The notes below the pieces were generated by a model. That model did not search any database. It was not told the origin of the DNA and was given only the letters and a program-made list of their open reading frames with translations. From positions 434,001-498,000 of the forward strand of contig NZ_RKIE01000002.1 of NCBI RefSeq assembly GCF_003751785.1: a DNA stretch of 64,000 bases, read 5' to 3'. Within the stretch, counting starts at the first letter, position 1; each line of letters starts with the position of its first letter. The position numbers and the translations under genes were made by a program. The stretch is from Frigoribacterium sp. PhB160. GTDB taxonomy: Bacteria > Actinomycetota > Actinomycetes > Actinomycetales > Microbacteriaceae. Positions 53,571-63,694 of this stretch are shown here, piece after piece.

Positions 53571-54860
53571 CTAACGAGCGGAGCTGGCGGCGGCGTCAGC
53601 CGTCGCGGGGCCGGGGGAGGCGGGGGAGGGGGCGGAGCCTGGGGAGGGGGCGCCCGTGCTGACGGCCCCCACCGCGCCTCCGTCGAGGGTGACGAGCAGC
53701 GGCGTGGACTCGGGCGCCTCCGCCGGGTCGCGGAGCACGGCGCCCGACGGCAGCTGCACGATCGAGTAGCCGCGGCGGAGCGTGCCCTGCGGCGAGAGGG
53801 CCCGCAGCTGGGCGGTCAGCTCGGAGACGCGCGTGTGGGCCCGTTCCACGGCGCGCCCGAGCAGCTCCTCGCCGCGCGCGACGGCCCGGACGACCTCGTC
53901 GGCCCGCACGTCGACGAGGGTCTGCGGGGAGGCGAGCACCGGGCGGCTGCGGACCTGGTCGAGCCGGTCGATCTCGGTCGCGACGAGGTTCGTCAGCCGC
54001 ATGCGGATGCGCGCCCGGGCCTGCTGCACCCGCGAGAGCTCTTCCGTCACGTCGGGCACGACGCGCTTGGCGGCGTCGGTCGGCGTCGACGCCCGGAGGT
54101 CGGCGACCTCGTCGAGCAGCGGCCGGTCGGCCTCGTGCCCGATCGCGGAGACGACGGGGGTCGTACAGGCCGCGACGGCGCGCACGAGGCCCTCGTCGCT
54201 GAAGCCGAGCAGGTTCTGGAAGTCGCCCCCGCCGCGGGCGACGATGATCACGTCGACCTCGGGGTCGGCGTCGAGCCGCTGGATCGCCGCCGTCACCTCG
54301 CCGACCGACCGGTCGCCCTGCACGGCCGCGTGGACGACGCGGAAGGCCACCGACGGCCAGCGCAGCTGCGCGTTGCGGAGGACGTCCTTCTCGGCGTCGC
54401 TGTCCTTGCCCGTCACGAGCCCGATGCACTGCGGCAGGAAGGGCAGCGGACGCTTGCGGTCGGGGGCGAAGAGACCCTCCGAGGTCAGCTGCCGACGGAG
54501 CCGTTCGAGCCGCTCGAGCAGGTCGCCGAGGCCGACGTGGCGCATGTCGAAGACCTGCATCGTGAGCGAGCCGCCCTTGACCCAGTAGTTCGGCTTCACC
54601 GCCGCGATGACCCGGTCGCCCTGCTTGAGGTCGGACGGCACGCGCGACTTGACGCTCGACCAGATCGAGAACGACACGGTGGCGTCCTGTTCGAGGTCGC
54701 GCAGCTTGCCGTAGACGTTGCCGCCCGAGACGTTCCACTGCGTGATCTCGCCCTCGACCCACGCCGTGCCGAGGCGGTCGATCCAGTCGCGCACCTTGGC
54801 GGCCAGCAGGCCGACGGGCCAGGGCGACTCGGCGGTGGGCGGCGGGGGGACGATGGTCAT
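53571..54860 (-). CDS. xseA: Exodeoxyribonuclease VII large subunit
   Basis: A 429-residue nuclease degrading single-stranded DNA. N-terminal OB-fold: [20 protein letters not shown] and [12 protein letters not shown] (about residues 33-75). Catalytic core: [36 protein letters not shown] and [30 protein letters not shown] (split as [16 protein letters not shown] and [15 protein letters not shown]). A coiled-coil C-terminus ends [18 protein letters not shown] plus a short Ala/Pro tail. ATG at 54860, first gene of the operon; divergent from ispH. Confidence 0.95.
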   Translation of the reverse strand: MTIVPPPPTAESPWPVGLLAAKVRDWIDRLGTAWVEGEITQWNVSGGNVYGKLRDLEQDATVSFSIWSSVKSRVPSDLKQGDRVIAAVKPNYWVKGGSLTMQVFDMRHVGLGDLLERLERLRRQLTSEGLFAPDRKRPLPFLPQCIGLVTGKDSDAEKDVLRNAQLRWPSVAFRVVHAAVQGDRSVGEVTAAIQRLDADPEVDVIIVARGGGDFQNLLGFSDEGLVRAVAACTTPVVSAIGHEADRPLLDEVADLRASTPTDAAKRVVPDVTEELSRVQQARARIRMRLTNLVATEIDRLDQVRSRPVLASPQTLVDVRADEVVRAVARGEELLGRAVERAHTRVSELTAQLRALSPQGTLRRGYSIVQLPSGAVLRDPAEAPESTPLLVTLDGGAVGAVSTGAPSPGSAPSPASPGPATADAAASSAR

Positions 54861-54973
54861 GCGGCTCCGGTGGTCGTGGGCGGACGGTCGGCGGGGACGA
54901 CGAGGCGGGACGAGGAGGCGCGGCGACGGCCGGCGAGACCGGCGCCTCCCAGTGGGTGGCCAGTCCGCGCCCT

Positions 54974-54979
54974 TAGACT
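54974..54979 (+). promoter_or_regulatory. -10 box of ispH
   Basis: TAGACT ends 6 nt before the GTG at 54986; predicted leaderless start and support for that GTG. Confidence 0.45.
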
Positions 54980-54985
54980 CGACGG

Positions 54986-56059
54986 GTGGCTCACATCACC
55001 AACGGCGCCATCGCCGTCGACCTCCCGACACCGCGCGTCCCCGCGGTGCGTAACAGGCTAAGGGATGCCCCCGTCACCGGGGCGAAGAAGGTGCTGCTCG
55101 CGGCGCCTCGCGGGTACTGCGCCGGCGTCGACCGGGCGGTGGTCGCGGTCGAGAAGGCGCTCGAGCACTACGGCTCTCCGGTCTACGTGCGCAAGCAGAT
55201 CGTGCACAACGTCCACGTCGTCTCGACGCTCGAGAGCCAGGGCGCGATCTTCGTCGACGAGGTGGAGGAGGTCCCCGAGGGCTCGCACGTCGTCTTCAGC
55301 GCGCACGGCGTCTCCCCGGCCGTCGTCAAGGGCGCCGCCGACCGCGGCCTGCAGGCGATCGACGCGACCTGCCCGCTCGTCACCAAGGTGCACCGCGAGG
55401 CCGTCCGCTTCGGCTCGCAGGGCCGCCACATCATCCTCATCGGCCACGCGGGCCACGAGGAGGTCGAGGGCACGATGGGCCACGCGGCCGACCGCACCAC
55501 GCTCGTCCAGAACCCGGCCGAGGTCGACGACCTCGTCATCGACGACCCGGAGAACCTCGTCTGGCTCTCGCAGACCACGCTGAGCGTCGACGAGACGATG
55601 GAGACCGTCCGCCGGCTGCGCGAGCGCTTCCCCTCCATCCAGAACCCGCCGAGCGACGACATCTGCTATGCCACGCAGAACCGTCAGGTCGCCATCAAGA
55701 AGGTCGCCGCCGAGGCCGAGCTCGTCATCGTCGTCGGGTCGGCGAACAGCTCCAACAGCGTGCGCCTCGTCGAGGTCGCGCTCGAGCACGGCGCGAAGGC
55801 CGCCTACCGCGTCGACTACTCCAGCGAGATCCAGCAGGAGTGGCTCGACGGCGTCGCGACGGTCGGCGTCACCTCGGGTGCCTCCGTCCCCGAGGTGCTC
55901 GTGAAGGAGGTCCTCGACGACCTCGCGGACGCGGGTTACATCGACGTCGCCGAGGTCGTCACGGCCGAGGAAGACCTCATGTTCTCGCTGCCCAAGGAGC
56001 TCCGCAAGGACCAGAGCGGGCAGGCCGACTCCCGCGCCCTCGGCGGTCGCGTCCGGTGA
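54986..56059 (+). CDS. ispH: 4-Hydroxy-3-methylbut-2-enyl diphosphate reductase
   Basis: A 357-residue iron-sulfur enzyme, last step of the MEP pathway, giving IPP and DMAPP. The three cluster-binding cysteines are in [17 protein letters not shown] (about residue 43), [17 protein letters not shown] (about 130) and [17 protein letters not shown] (about 230). [15 protein letters not shown] and [16 protein letters not shown] are conserved as well. A N-terminal extension of about 25 residues precedes the core; the -10 box supports this start. The stop overlaps the next gene (GTGA). Confidence 0.96.
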   Translation: MAHITNGAIAVDLPTPRVPAVRNRLRDAPVTGAKKVLLAAPRGYCAGVDRAVVAVEKALEHYGSPVYVRKQIVHNVHVVSTLESQGAIFVDEVEEVPEGSHVVFSAHGVSPAVVKGAADRGLQAIDATCPLVTKVHREAVRFGSQGRHIILIGHAGHEEVEGTMGHAADRTTLVQNPAEVDDLVIDDPENLVWLSQTTLSVDETMETVRRLRERFPSIQNPPSDDICYATQNRQVAIKKVAAEAELVIVVGSANSSNSVRLVEVALEHGAKAAYRVDYSSEIQQEWLDGVATVGVTSGASVPEVLVKEVLDDLADAGYIDVAEVVTAEEDLMFSLPKELRKDQSGQADSRALGGRVR

Positions 56060-56634
56060 CCGACCCCCGACCGGAGTCGACGCCCCGTCGCGACCCTCGG
56101 CCTGCGCCGCGGTACGGGGAGTACGCCCCCGAGGGGTGGGTGAGCCCCGTCCCCGACCCCGCGCCTCCTCGCGAGGGGCCGGCCGACGTCCCGACTCTCA
56201 TCGGCAAGGACGCGTCGACCTCCCGCCCCGGCACCGCCGCGGCTCCGGTCAGCACGGGCCGCCGCGTGGACCGCGTCGTCACCTTCGTGCTGCTCGGCCT
56301 CGCGGTGTACAACGTGGTCAGCGCCCTCGTGCTCGTGCCGAGGTTCTCGACGACCCTGCTCGACACGCTCCGTCGGGGCGGGTACGACGTGTCGTCGTTC
56401 TCGGGCGAGGCCGACCTGCAGCGGGCAGGCACGACCATCGCGATCGTGTCGGTCGTCGTCTTCGCCCTCATGATCTGGTGGACGCTCCGCCGCCTGCGCG
56501 CCGGCAAGGTCACCTTCTTCGTGCCCCTCGTCGCCGGCATCGTGGTGTCGGTGGTGCAGCTCGTGCTCGTCTTCTCGATCTTCCTCGCAGACCCCGCGTT
56601 CGTGCAGGCGATCCTCGACTCCGGCGCCGGCTAG
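56056..56634 (+). CDS. DUF6264-type small membrane protein
   Basis: A 192-residue protein with a Pro-rich cytoplasmic start containing [15 protein letters not shown], typical of a small Microbacteriaceae family (DUF6264-like), then four helices ([37 protein letters not shown]; and [20 protein letters not shown] with VFSIFLADP). Function unknown. GTG overlaps the ispH stop, so it is translated with it. A strong hairpin follows. Confidence 0.8.
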   Translation: MTDPRPESTPRRDPRPAPRYGEYAPEGWVSPVPDPAPPREGPADVPTLIGKDASTSRPGTAAAPVSTGRRVDRVVTFVLLGLAVYNVVSALVLVPRFSTTLLDTLRRGGYDVSSFSGEADLQRAGTTIAIVSVVVFALMIWWTLRRLRAGKVTFFVPLVAGIVVSVVQLVLVFSIFLADPAFVQAILDSGAG

Positions 56635-56647
56635 ACCAGCAGCCTCG

Positions 56648-56690
56648 ACGACGACGGCCCCGCAGCGACTCGCTGCGGGGCCGTCGTCGT
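56648..56690. terminator. 20-bp hairpin between the DUF6264-like gene and fba
   Basis: A perfect 20-bp stem (56648-56667 with 56671-56690) around loop ACT, between two convergent genes. No T-run. Confidence 0.85.
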
Positions 56691-56708
56691 CCGACGAGGA
56701 GGCGCGGG

Positions 56709-57737
56709 TCAGCTGCCCGACTGACCGAACGAGCCGAGCTGCCGGGTCGCCTCCACCACGCGGGCGGCCATGGCGGACTCGGCGACCTTGCCCCAGGCGC
56801 GGGGGTCGTACTGCTTCTTGTTGCCGACCTCGCCGTCGGCCTTGATGAAGCCGTCGTAGTTCTTGAGCACGGTGTCGGCGATCGAGCGGCTGAACGCGTA
56901 CTGCGTGTCGGTGTCGAGGTTCATCTTCACGACGCCGTTCGAGACGGCCTCGCTGATCTCGGCGTCGGAGGAGCCAGAGCCGCCGTGGAAGACGAGCTCG
57001 AGGGGCTTCTCGGCCGTGCCGAACCGCTCCTGGATGCCCTGCTGGATCTCGCCGAGCAGCTCGGGACGGAGCTTGACGTTGCCGGGCTTGTAGACGCCGT
57101 GGACGTTGCCGAAGGTCAAGGCGGCGATGTAGCGGCCCTTCTCGCCGAGGCCGAGGGCCTCGACCACGCGCGTCACGTCGCCGACGGTCGTGTACAGCGC
57201 GTCGTTGGTGCCTTCGTGCTCGACGCCGTCCTCCTCGCCGCCGACGACGCCGATCTCGACCTCGAGGATGGCGTTGATGGCGGCGGTGCGCTTGAGCATC
57301 TCTCCTGCGATCGAGATGTTCTCGTCGAGCGGCACGGCCGAGCCGTCCCACATGTGCGACTGGAAGAGCGGGTTGCGGCCCGCCTTGACCTCTTCTTCGG
57401 AGGCGGCGATCAGCGGGAGGACGAAGCCGTCGAGGGCGTCCTTGGGGCAGTGGTCGGTGTGGAGCGCGACCGTGATCGGGTAGTTCTTGGCGACCTCCGT
57501 GGCGAACTTCGCGAAGGCGATGGCGCCCGCGGCGCGGTTCTTGACGGTGTGACCGGCGAAGTAGTCGGCGCCGCCGGTCGTGACCTGGATGATGCCGTCG
57601 CTGCCGGCCTCGGTGAGGCCCTGGAGGACCGAGTTGATCGTCTGGGACGACGAGACGTTGACGGCGGGGTAGGCGAACCCCTTCTTCTTCGCCTTGTCCA
57701 GCATCTCGGCGTACTGCTCGGGGGTGGCGACGGGCAT
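56709..57737 (-). CDS. fba: Class II fructose-bisphosphate aldolase
   Basis: A 342-residue zinc aldolase of glycolysis and gluconeogenesis. Motifs: FAYPAVNVSSSQTINSVL, VALHTDHCPKDALDGF (zinc His), QSHMWDGSAVPLDENI, EVEIGVVGGEEDGVEHEG, FGNVHGVYKPGNVKL and LVFHGGSGSSDAEI (phosphate and zinc site). The ATG at 57737 has GGAG 9 nt upstream; a TAGTCT box (57780 to 57775) could be the -10. glpX lies nearby, so both gluconeogenic steps around fructose 1,6-bisphosphate are linked. Confidence 0.96.
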   Translation of the reverse strand: MPVATPEQYAEMLDKAKKKGFAYPAVNVSSSQTINSVLQGLTEAGSDGIIQVTTGGADYFAGHTVKNRAAGAIAFAKFATEVAKNYPITVALHTDHCPKDALDGFVLPLIAASEEEVKAGRNPLFQSHMWDGSAVPLDENISIAGEMLKRTAAINAILEVEIGVVGGEEDGVEHEGTNDALYTTVGDVTRVVEALGLGEKGRYIAALTFGNVHGVYKPGNVKLRPELLGEIQQGIQERFGTAEKPLELVFHGGSGSSDAEISEAVSNGVVKMNLDTDTQYAFSRSIADTVLKNYDGFIKADGEVGNKKQYDPRAWGKVAESAMAARVVEATRQLGSFGQSGS

Positions 57738-57812
57738 TGCATCTCCTTCGATCATCGCGTTCAGGCTTCCGATCAGACTAGTCAGCGCCTGCGACGCGCT
57801 GCCCAGGAAGGC

Positions 57813-57875
57813 GGCGGGGCCGACCTCGTCGAGATCGGCCCCGCCAGGGGAGCGAGGCGGGGTGCCCCGCTCCCC
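57813..57875 (-). terminator. Two hairpins after the LAXTG protein gene
   Basis: Stem 1: 57813-57823 with 57835-57845 (11 bp, GGCGGGGCCGA). Stem 2: GGGGAGCG (57847-57854) with CGCTCCCC (57868-57875). They lie between the surface-protein stop and fba, on the minus strand. Confidence 0.65.
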
Positions 57876-57882
57876 GGACCGC

Positions 57883-60800
57883 TCAGTCGTCCGTCGGGAC
57901 GAGCGCGACCGCTCGCCGACGCAGGACGCCCATGACCCCGAGGGTGAGGAGGGCGGCGGCGAGCACTCCGAGCCCGGCGACCCCGGCGCCGGTGAAGGCG
58001 AGACGGCGGGGCGTCGCCACGGTGCCAGCGCCAGCGACGTCGCTGCTGGGGCCGGTGCCGGTGCCGGTGCCGGCATCGCCGGGGGTGGGCGGTGCGGGAG
58101 TCGACCCGTCGCCCGGCTCGCCGGGGCCGTCCGGATCGGGGAGGGCACCTGCGTCGACGTGGTCGTCGCGGTCGACGTCGACGGTCTCGCCGGCATCGCC
58201 CGTCACGCGCTCGAGCACGACGCTCGCCGTGCCGGTCTCGTCGACGTCGGAGTCGAGGGCGTCGTCGTCACCGACGTGGCTGACGGTCCACCCGCCCGGC
58301 ACGGTGCCGAACGCGACGTCGTAGCTGCCGGGGCGGAGTCCGGTGAACGAGTAGCTGCCCTCGGCGTCGGTCTCGGTCGACCGGGAGACGGGCTCGCCAC
58401 GGTCGTCGGTGCCCGAGAGCTGCACGGGGTGTGCGGGGCGACCGGGCTCGTCGGTGCCCTGCAGGCCGTCGCCGTCGAGGTCCGTCCACACCGTGTGGCC
58501 GACCGAACCCGCCACGGCGCGACTGGTCACGACCTCGGACGAGGCCGTCAGGTCGATGCCGGCGACGCGGATCGCGAAGCGTGACGCCCACACGTCGCCG
58601 TCGGACTGACCGTCTCCGCCGACGAGGACGAGGTCGTGCTCGACCTCGCCCCCGCTCGGGACGGCGACGTTGCGGTCGACGCGCACCGCGGTCACGGCCG
58701 CGAGGTCACGCGGGCAGCCCGGCGCGCCGAACTCGGCCTCGGTGCACCAGCGGGTGCGGCCTCCGGGAGCGTTGGAGGCGTCGGCCGGGTCGTGGGAGAC
58801 GCTCGCGGACTCGGCCGACGTGTACAGCACCGTCTCCGACCCGTCCGCGACCACCGGTGCGTCGAGCCTCGGGCGCGCAGCGGTCGTCGTGCCGGCGGCG
58901 TCGCCGTCGAAGGGCAGCACCGAGATGAGGGACGTCGACTCGAGGGCCTCGGACCCGACGTTGCCGTAGGTGAGCGTCAGGACGACGCGGTCGCCGACCA
59001 CGTGGACGGGGGCGTCGACCCGTTCGCGGGCGTCGAAGCCGCTGCCGGCGAGCACGCGCAGGGCCCGGTGCGTCGTCCGGTTCACCTCGGCGGAGACGTC
59101 GCGGCTCGACTCGATCGTCGCCGTGTTGATCGCCTCGGCCCCCACGACGGCGCGGACGAACCGGGCGTCGAAGGTGAGGGGAGGGAGGTCGTCGTTGACG
59201 TCGACGCGCTCGAGTGACCAGGTGAGGCGCTGGCGGGTGACGCCGTCGACCTCGACCTCGTCGATCGTGGGCGTGAGCGAGCCCGAGCCGTCGACGTAGG
59301 CCGCCCCGGCCGGCAGCACGTCGCGGACGACGACCGTCTCGGGGAGTTCGTCGTCGGAGGCGTTCGTGACGGAGGGGTAGAGCGCGTACCGGATGGTGCC
59401 GCCCGCCGTGACGAAGCTGGTCTCGTCCGGGGTGTCGTGGGCGTCGTGGCCCGGGTCGACCACGGCGCTCCGGATGCGGGCGGTGTTGCTCGTGACCGTC
59501 AGGAAGTCGGACCAGGCGCTGTTGGCGCTGTGCGCGTCGCCCGGGGTGTGGACCCACTCGCCGTCGGGGGCCGTGCGGAGGCTGGCGAAGGTGCGCATGC
59601 GCGTGTAGTTCTCGAGCCGGGACGAGGCGGTCAGGTGGACGTGGAACCCGAGGGAGACGGTGGCGGGGTGGTCGTAGGTCCAACGGACGGCGCCGACGGC
59701 GGACGGCCCGCCCTCGACCTGCCGGGGGTCCTCGGACCAGGCGAGGTCGTCGTCCTCACAGGTCTGCTCCTTCGCCCGCTCGGGGTCGGAGCCGTCGAAC
59801 GCGGCGAACTGCGGGCGGCCGGTCGTGCCGGGGCGGTTGGACGCCGCCCACGAGCCGGGGCTGCTCTCCCGCAGCCGCTGCACGGAGTTGTCGAAGACGC
59901 TGCACACGACGGTGCCGGTCCAGTCGGCGGTGCCGCGGTTGTTCAGCGTCGTGGTGGCGAGCAGGGTCTGCCCGGGCGTGACGTAGGGCTCGTCGTTCTT
60001 GCCGGAGAGGGGGAACGACGACCGCGACGCGGTGTCCCACCCGGCGTAGCTCTGCGAGCCGGTGACGCCCGGCTTGTCGCTGATGTTGCGGTCGGCGACG
60101 TTGTTGGCGAGGGGCTCGCCCTCGCCGTCGTAGTTCGCCCGCCCGCTGACCGACGTGGCGTCGAGGTCGCGGTAGACGTTGCGGGCCGTGAACGACGTGC
60201 TCTCGGGAGGCTGCGGGACCCACAGGCTGACGTAGCCCGAGACCACGTACGGCTCGACGCCGCCGGGGATCGGGCCCCCGGAGACGTTCTTGGTCGGCGT
60301 CGACGCCATGCTCGTGTCGGTGCCGCGGATCTGGACGGTCACCGGTTCGCCCGGGGCGCTCTGCTCGCAGGTCACGGTGCCGGTGTCGACGACGGCGCGC
60401 TCGCCGCCGCCGCTGCCGCCCGGGGCGGTGGGCATCTGACCGGTGTTGACGCCGCACGCCGGAGCTCCGTCGACGGGCAGCAGCACCGCCGGGCTGTCTT
60501 CTCGGCCGTACATCCGCGAGACGTCGTCGACGAAGCTGATGCCGTCGCGCAGGCGCTCGTAGCCGAGCAGCCCGCCGTCCTCGGCCAGTGACTCGAAGTG
60601 CATGAGGATCGGGTAGACGATGCGGAAGCCCGGGCTCGTGCCGTCGGGTCCCACGGCCGCGCTGAAGACGGGCAGCACCCGGTTCATCGAGAGGTCGAAG
60701 CGAGGAGCGGCCGAGACCGTCACGGCGGGCACGACGGCCTCGACGGGGCCGACGCCCTCGGCGTCGGCGGTCACGGCCGGGCGGAGGAGGGTGCCGTGGG

Positions 60801-61242
60801 TGAGCGAGGTCGAGGCGGTGCCCACGACGCTCACCGTGCGGGCGCCGCTCGTGATGGTGCCGAGCTCGCAGCGGAGGTCGCGGCCCGAGACGACCGAGCC
60901 GGGGAGGCACTCGTCGGGCAGCCGGGACCACGTCATGCCCTCGGGCGCGACGGCGTCGAAGCCCCCGTCGGCCGCCTGGCCGTCGGTGGTGCCGACCGTG
61001 ACGGCGTACACGATCGAGTCGGCCGTGCGCACGATGCCGTTGCGACCGGAGCTGTCACCGCCCGGCCGGTCGTCGTCGGTGAAGAGGCCGAGGCCGTCGG
61101 AGGTGACCGCGACGGCGATGCGGAGGTCGGTCGCGGCAGGCGACACGGCGACTGCGGCGGGCGCGGCGTCGACGGCGACGAGGCCGGCGGCCGCCAGCAA
61201 CGACGCCGCGACGGCGGCCGCCCGGGGACGGGGGAGTCTCAT
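57883..61242 (-). CDS. Large cell-wall-anchored surface protein with LAXTG sorting signal
   Basis: A 1119-residue secreted protein. Signal peptide at residues 1-33 (PRAAAVAASLLAAAGLVAVD). Long beta-rich region with DUF11-like repeats about conserved phrases such as PETVVVRDVLPAGAAYVDG and VVLTLTYGNVGSEALESTSL (split: LTLTYGNVGSEAL). A SdrD B-like domain at about 912-1025 (HTVWTDLDGDGLQGTDEPG; GSYSFTGLRPGSYDVAFG). A Pro/Gly-Thr linker, then LAFTG (about 1081-1085), a hydrophobic helix and RRR: the layout recognised by class E sortases of high-GC actinobacteria. No sortase gene is in the window. ATG at 61242 has AAGGA upstream. Confidence 0.88.
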   Translation of the reverse strand: MRLPRPRAAAVAASLLAAAGLVAVDAAPAAVAVSPAATDLRIAVAVTSDGLGLFTDDDRPGGDSSGRNGIVRTADSIVYAVTVGTTDGQAADGGFDAVAPEGMTWSRLPDECLPGSVVSGRDLRCELGTITSGARTVSVVGTASTSLTHGTLLRPAVTADAEGVGPVEAVVPAVTVSAAPRFDLSMNRVLPVFSAAVGPDGTSPGFRIVYPILMHFESLAEDGGLLGYERLRDGISFVDDVSRMYGREDSPAVLLPVDGAPACGVNTGQMPTAPGGSGGGERAVVDTGTVTCEQSAPGEPVTVQIRGTDTSMASTPTKNVSGGPIPGGVEPYVVSGYVSLWVPQPPESTSFTARNVYRDLDATSVSGRANYDGEGEPLANNVADRNISDKPGVTGSQSYAGWDTASRSSFPLSGKNDEPYVTPGQTLLATTTLNNRGTADWTGTVVCSVFDNSVQRLRESSPGSWAASNRPGTTGRPQFAAFDGSDPERAKEQTCEDDDLAWSEDPRQVEGGPSAVGAVRWTYDHPATVSLGFHVHLTASSRLENYTRMRTFASLRTAPDGEWVHTPGDAHSANSAWSDFLTVTSNTARIRSAVVDPGHDAHDTPDETSFVTAGGTIRYALYPSVTNASDDELPETVVVRDVLPAGAAYVDGSGSLTPTIDEVEVDGVTRQRLTWSLERVDVNDDLPPLTFDARFVRAVVGAEAINTATIESSRDVSAEVNRTTHRALRVLAGSGFDARERVDAPVHVVGDRVVLTLTYGNVGSEALESTSLISVLPFDGDAAGTTTAARPRLDAPVVADGSETVLYTSAESASVSHDPADASNAPGGRTRWCTEAEFGAPGCPRDLAAVTAVRVDRNVAVPSGGEVEHDLVLVGGDGQSDGDVWASRFAIRVAGIDLTASSEVVTSRAVAGSVGHTVWTDLDGDGLQGTDEPGRPAHPVQLSGTDDRGEPVSRSTETDAEGSYSFTGLRPGSYDVAFGTVPGGWTVSHVGDDDALDSDVDETGTASVVLERVTGDAGETVDVDRDDHVDAGALPDPDGPGEPGDGSTPAPPTPGDAGTGTGTGPSSDVAGAGTVATPRRLAFTGAGVAGLGVLAAALLTLGVMGVLRRRAVALVPTDD

Positions 61243-61326
61243 GGTGGTCCTTTCCAGGAGGCATGAATGCCTCATCCGATCCGCAAACATATCGCATGAC
61301 GGCCGTTCGCAGAAGGGGGCGAGAGC

Positions 61327-61332
61327 TATGCT
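61327..61332 (+). promoter_or_regulatory. -10 box of glpX
   Basis: TATGCT ends 6 nt before the ATG at 61339; predicted leaderless start. Confidence 0.45.
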
Positions 61333-61338
61333 TCAGGG

Positions 61339-62337
61339 ATGGCTGACTCGTCCTCCGGAAACCTGTACACGCACCCCGACCGCAACCTCGGCATGGAGCT
61401 GGTGAGGGCGACCGAGGCAGCCGCCATCCGCAGCGCCCCCTTCATCGGCAAGGGCGACAAGAACGCCGCCGACGGCGCCGCGGTCGACGCGATGCGCAAG
61501 TTCCTCGGCACCGTCGCCTTCGACGGCGTCGTCGTGATCGGCGAGGGCGAGAAAGACGAGGCGCCGATGCTGTTCAACGGCGAGCACGTCGGCAACGGCT
61601 TCGGCCCCGCCTGCGACATCGCCGTCGACCCGATCGACGGCACGAGCCTCACCGCCGCCGGCCGCATGAACGCCCTCTCGGTGATCGCGGTCAGCGACCG
61701 CGGCAGCATGTTCGACCCCAGCGCCGTCTTCTACATGGACAAGATCGTCACCGGCCCCGAGGGCATCGGCGTCATCGACCTCGACAAGCCGGTCGGCGAC
61801 AACATCCGCGCCCTCGCCGACGCGAAGGGCCTGTCGGTCGAGGACATCCAGGTGGCGGTCCTCGACCGTCCCCGTCACGCCGACCTGATCCAGCAGATCC
61901 ACGCCGCCGGCGCCGGCACCCGGCTGCTGCTCGACGGCGACGTCGCCGGCGGCATCAACGCCGCCCGGCCCGACTCGCGCATCGACATGTGCGTCGGCAT
62001 CGGCGGCACCCCCGAGGGCATCATCACGGCCTGCGCCGTGAAGGCGCTCGGCGGCCTGATCCTCACGCGCCTGGCCCCGAAGGACGACGCGGAGCGCCAG
62101 AAGGCGATCGACGCGGGTCACGACCTCGACCGCGTGCTCGACCAGGACGACCTCGTCAAGGGCGACAACGCTTACTTCGTCGCGACCGGTGTCACCGACG
62201 GCGCGCTCGTCGCGGGCGTCAAGCGCAAGCAGGGCATGATCCGCACGTCGAGCATCGTGCTGCGCTCGCACTCGGGCACCATCCGTCGCGTCGAGGCCGA
62301 CCACCTCGTCTCGAAGTGGTACGGCGAGGACGCCTGA
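61339..62337 (+). CDS. glpX: Class II fructose-1,6-bisphosphatase
   Basis: A 332-residue gluconeogenic phosphatase giving fructose 6-phosphate. GlpX motifs: [51 protein letters not shown] (metal site, about residues 94-110) and [22 protein letters not shown] (split: [16 protein letters not shown]). Typical class II length. The -10 box supports the ATG. The end converges on rmuC with a 9-nt gap; an 8-bp hairpin within the rmuC end (62371-62392) may terminate it. Confidence 0.96.
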   Translation: MADSSSGNLYTHPDRNLGMELVRATEAAAIRSAPFIGKGDKNAADGAAVDAMRKFLGTVAFDGVVVIGEGEKDEAPMLFNGEHVGNGFGPACDIAVDPIDGTSLTAAGRMNALSVIAVSDRGSMFDPSAVFYMDKIVTGPEGIGVIDLDKPVGDNIRALADAKGLSVEDIQVAVLDRPRHADLIQQIHAAGAGTRLLLDGDVAGGINAARPDSRIDMCVGIGGTPEGIITACAVKALGGLILTRLAPKDDAERQKAIDAGHDLDRVLDQDDLVKGDNAYFVATGVTDGALVAGVKRKQGMIRTSSIVLRSHSGTIRRVEADHLVSKWYGEDA

Positions 62338-62346
62338 GCCCAGTCC

Positions 62347-63633
62347 TCAGCGACCGTCGAGCGCCCCCGCCGACGACCTCTCCCGGTCGTCGTCGAGGGC
62401 GGTCGTCAGTTCGGGGGCGGTGAGGTCGCGGGGGATGTCGTCGATCAGCCCCGGGGCCGCGAGCGTCTTCGACTCGTCGAGCATGCTGAGGCGGCGGGCC
62501 GAGGGCAGCACGGTGCGCTCGAGCGACCCGACGAACCGGTTGTAGTCGGAGACGGACCCCCGCAGCGACCGGCCGAGCTTGTCGACGTGGCCCGCCATCG
62601 TCGAGAGCCGCCCGTAGAGCTCGCGGCTGAGGTCGAACAGCGTCTTGGCCTCGGCCGTGACGACGTCCTGCTGCCAGCTGAACGCGACGGTCTTGAGCAC
62701 CGACCACAACGTGACCGGCGACGCGAGGGCCACCCGCTTCTGGAAGGCGTAGTCCATGATCGACGGGTCGGCCTCGAGCGCGGAGGAGACGAGCGACTCG
62801 CTCGGGATGAACGCGATGACCAGTTCCGGGGACGACTCGAGACCGGCCCAGTAGGTCTTGGCCGACAGGGCGTCGACGTGAGCCCGGAGCGCCTTCACGT
62901 GCTGCTTCACGAGCGCGTCGCGTCGCGCGCCCTCTTCCCCGGTCGCCGTGGCGGGGATGCTGCTGGCCTCGAGGAAGGCCGTGAAGGGCACCTTCGCGTC
63001 GACCGCGATGTTCTTGCCGCCCGGCAGGTGCACGACCATGTCCGGCCGGCCGGCGCCGGCGTCGCTCGTGATGCTCGTCTGCACGTCGAAGTCGACGCGC
63101 TCGACGAGGCCGGCCGCCTGCACGACGTTGCGCAGCTGCGTCTCGCCCCAGACGCCGCGGGTGCTGTTCGAGCGGAGCGCCGACGCGAGCGACTCGGCCG
63201 TGCCGCGCAGCCGTTCCTCCGACGCGCTCGCCACGCGCAGCTGCTCGCTCAGGGCGCCGTACTGGTGCGCCCGCTGCTCCTCCAGCTCGGCGACCTTCGC
63301 CTGGACGGCGGCGAGGCTCTGCGCCACCGGGCTGAGGGCCGTCATGACGCGACCGTCGGAGCGGTCGCGCTCGGCCTCGGCGATGCGCACGTCACGCAGG
63401 CGGTCCTGGAACTCCTGGAGGCGCGCCTCCTGCCCCGCGGTCTGGCGGCGGTGGAGCTCGTCGAGCTCGACCAGGCGCTCACGCAGGCCCGCGGCGGTGG
63501 CGCGCTCGGCGGCGGCGTCGGCCGCGAGGCGCCCGGCCTGCTCGACGGCCCGGGTGCGGGCGACGAGCACGCCGAGGGCGAGCCCGAGGGCGAGCGAGAC
63601 GAGGGCGATGACGACGACGAGCGGAGGGGTCAT
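62347..63633 (-). CDS. rmuC: DNA recombination protein RmuC
   Basis: A 428-residue protein with one N-terminal helix (LVVVIALVSLALGLALGVLV), a long coiled coil (about residues 25-150, rich in Arg/Ala/Glu) and the RmuC nuclease-like domain: SNSTRGVWGETQLRNVV, RPDMVVHLPGGKNIAVDAKV (split: VVHLPGGKNIAVDAKVPF) and VIAFIPSESLVSSAL. RmuC limits DNA inversions at short repeats. A CACACT box ends 6 nt before the ATG. The gene lies 61 nt downstream of an exonuclease gene. Confidence 0.94.
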   Translation of the reverse strand: MTPPLVVVIALVSLALGLALGVLVARTRAVEQAGRLAADAAAERATAAGLRERLVELDELHRRQTAGQEARLQEFQDRLRDVRIAEAERDRSDGRVMTALSPVAQSLAAVQAKVAELEEQRAHQYGALSEQLRVASASEERLRGTAESLASALRSNSTRGVWGETQLRNVVQAAGLVERVDFDVQTSITSDAGAGRPDMVVHLPGGKNIAVDAKVPFTAFLEASSIPATATGEEGARRDALVKQHVKALRAHVDALSAKTYWAGLESSPELVIAFIPSESLVSSALEADPSIMDYAFQKRVALASPVTLWSVLKTVAFSWQQDVVTAEAKTLFDLSRELYGRLSTMAGHVDKLGRSLRGSVSDYNRFVGSLERTVLPSARRLSMLDESKTLAAPGLIDDIPRDLTAPELTTALDDDRERSSAGALDGR

Positions 63634-63694
63634 GCGAGGAGTGTGTCAGCGCCCACCGACATCGAGCGGCACCCTCGCGGGGCGCTGCCGTGGG

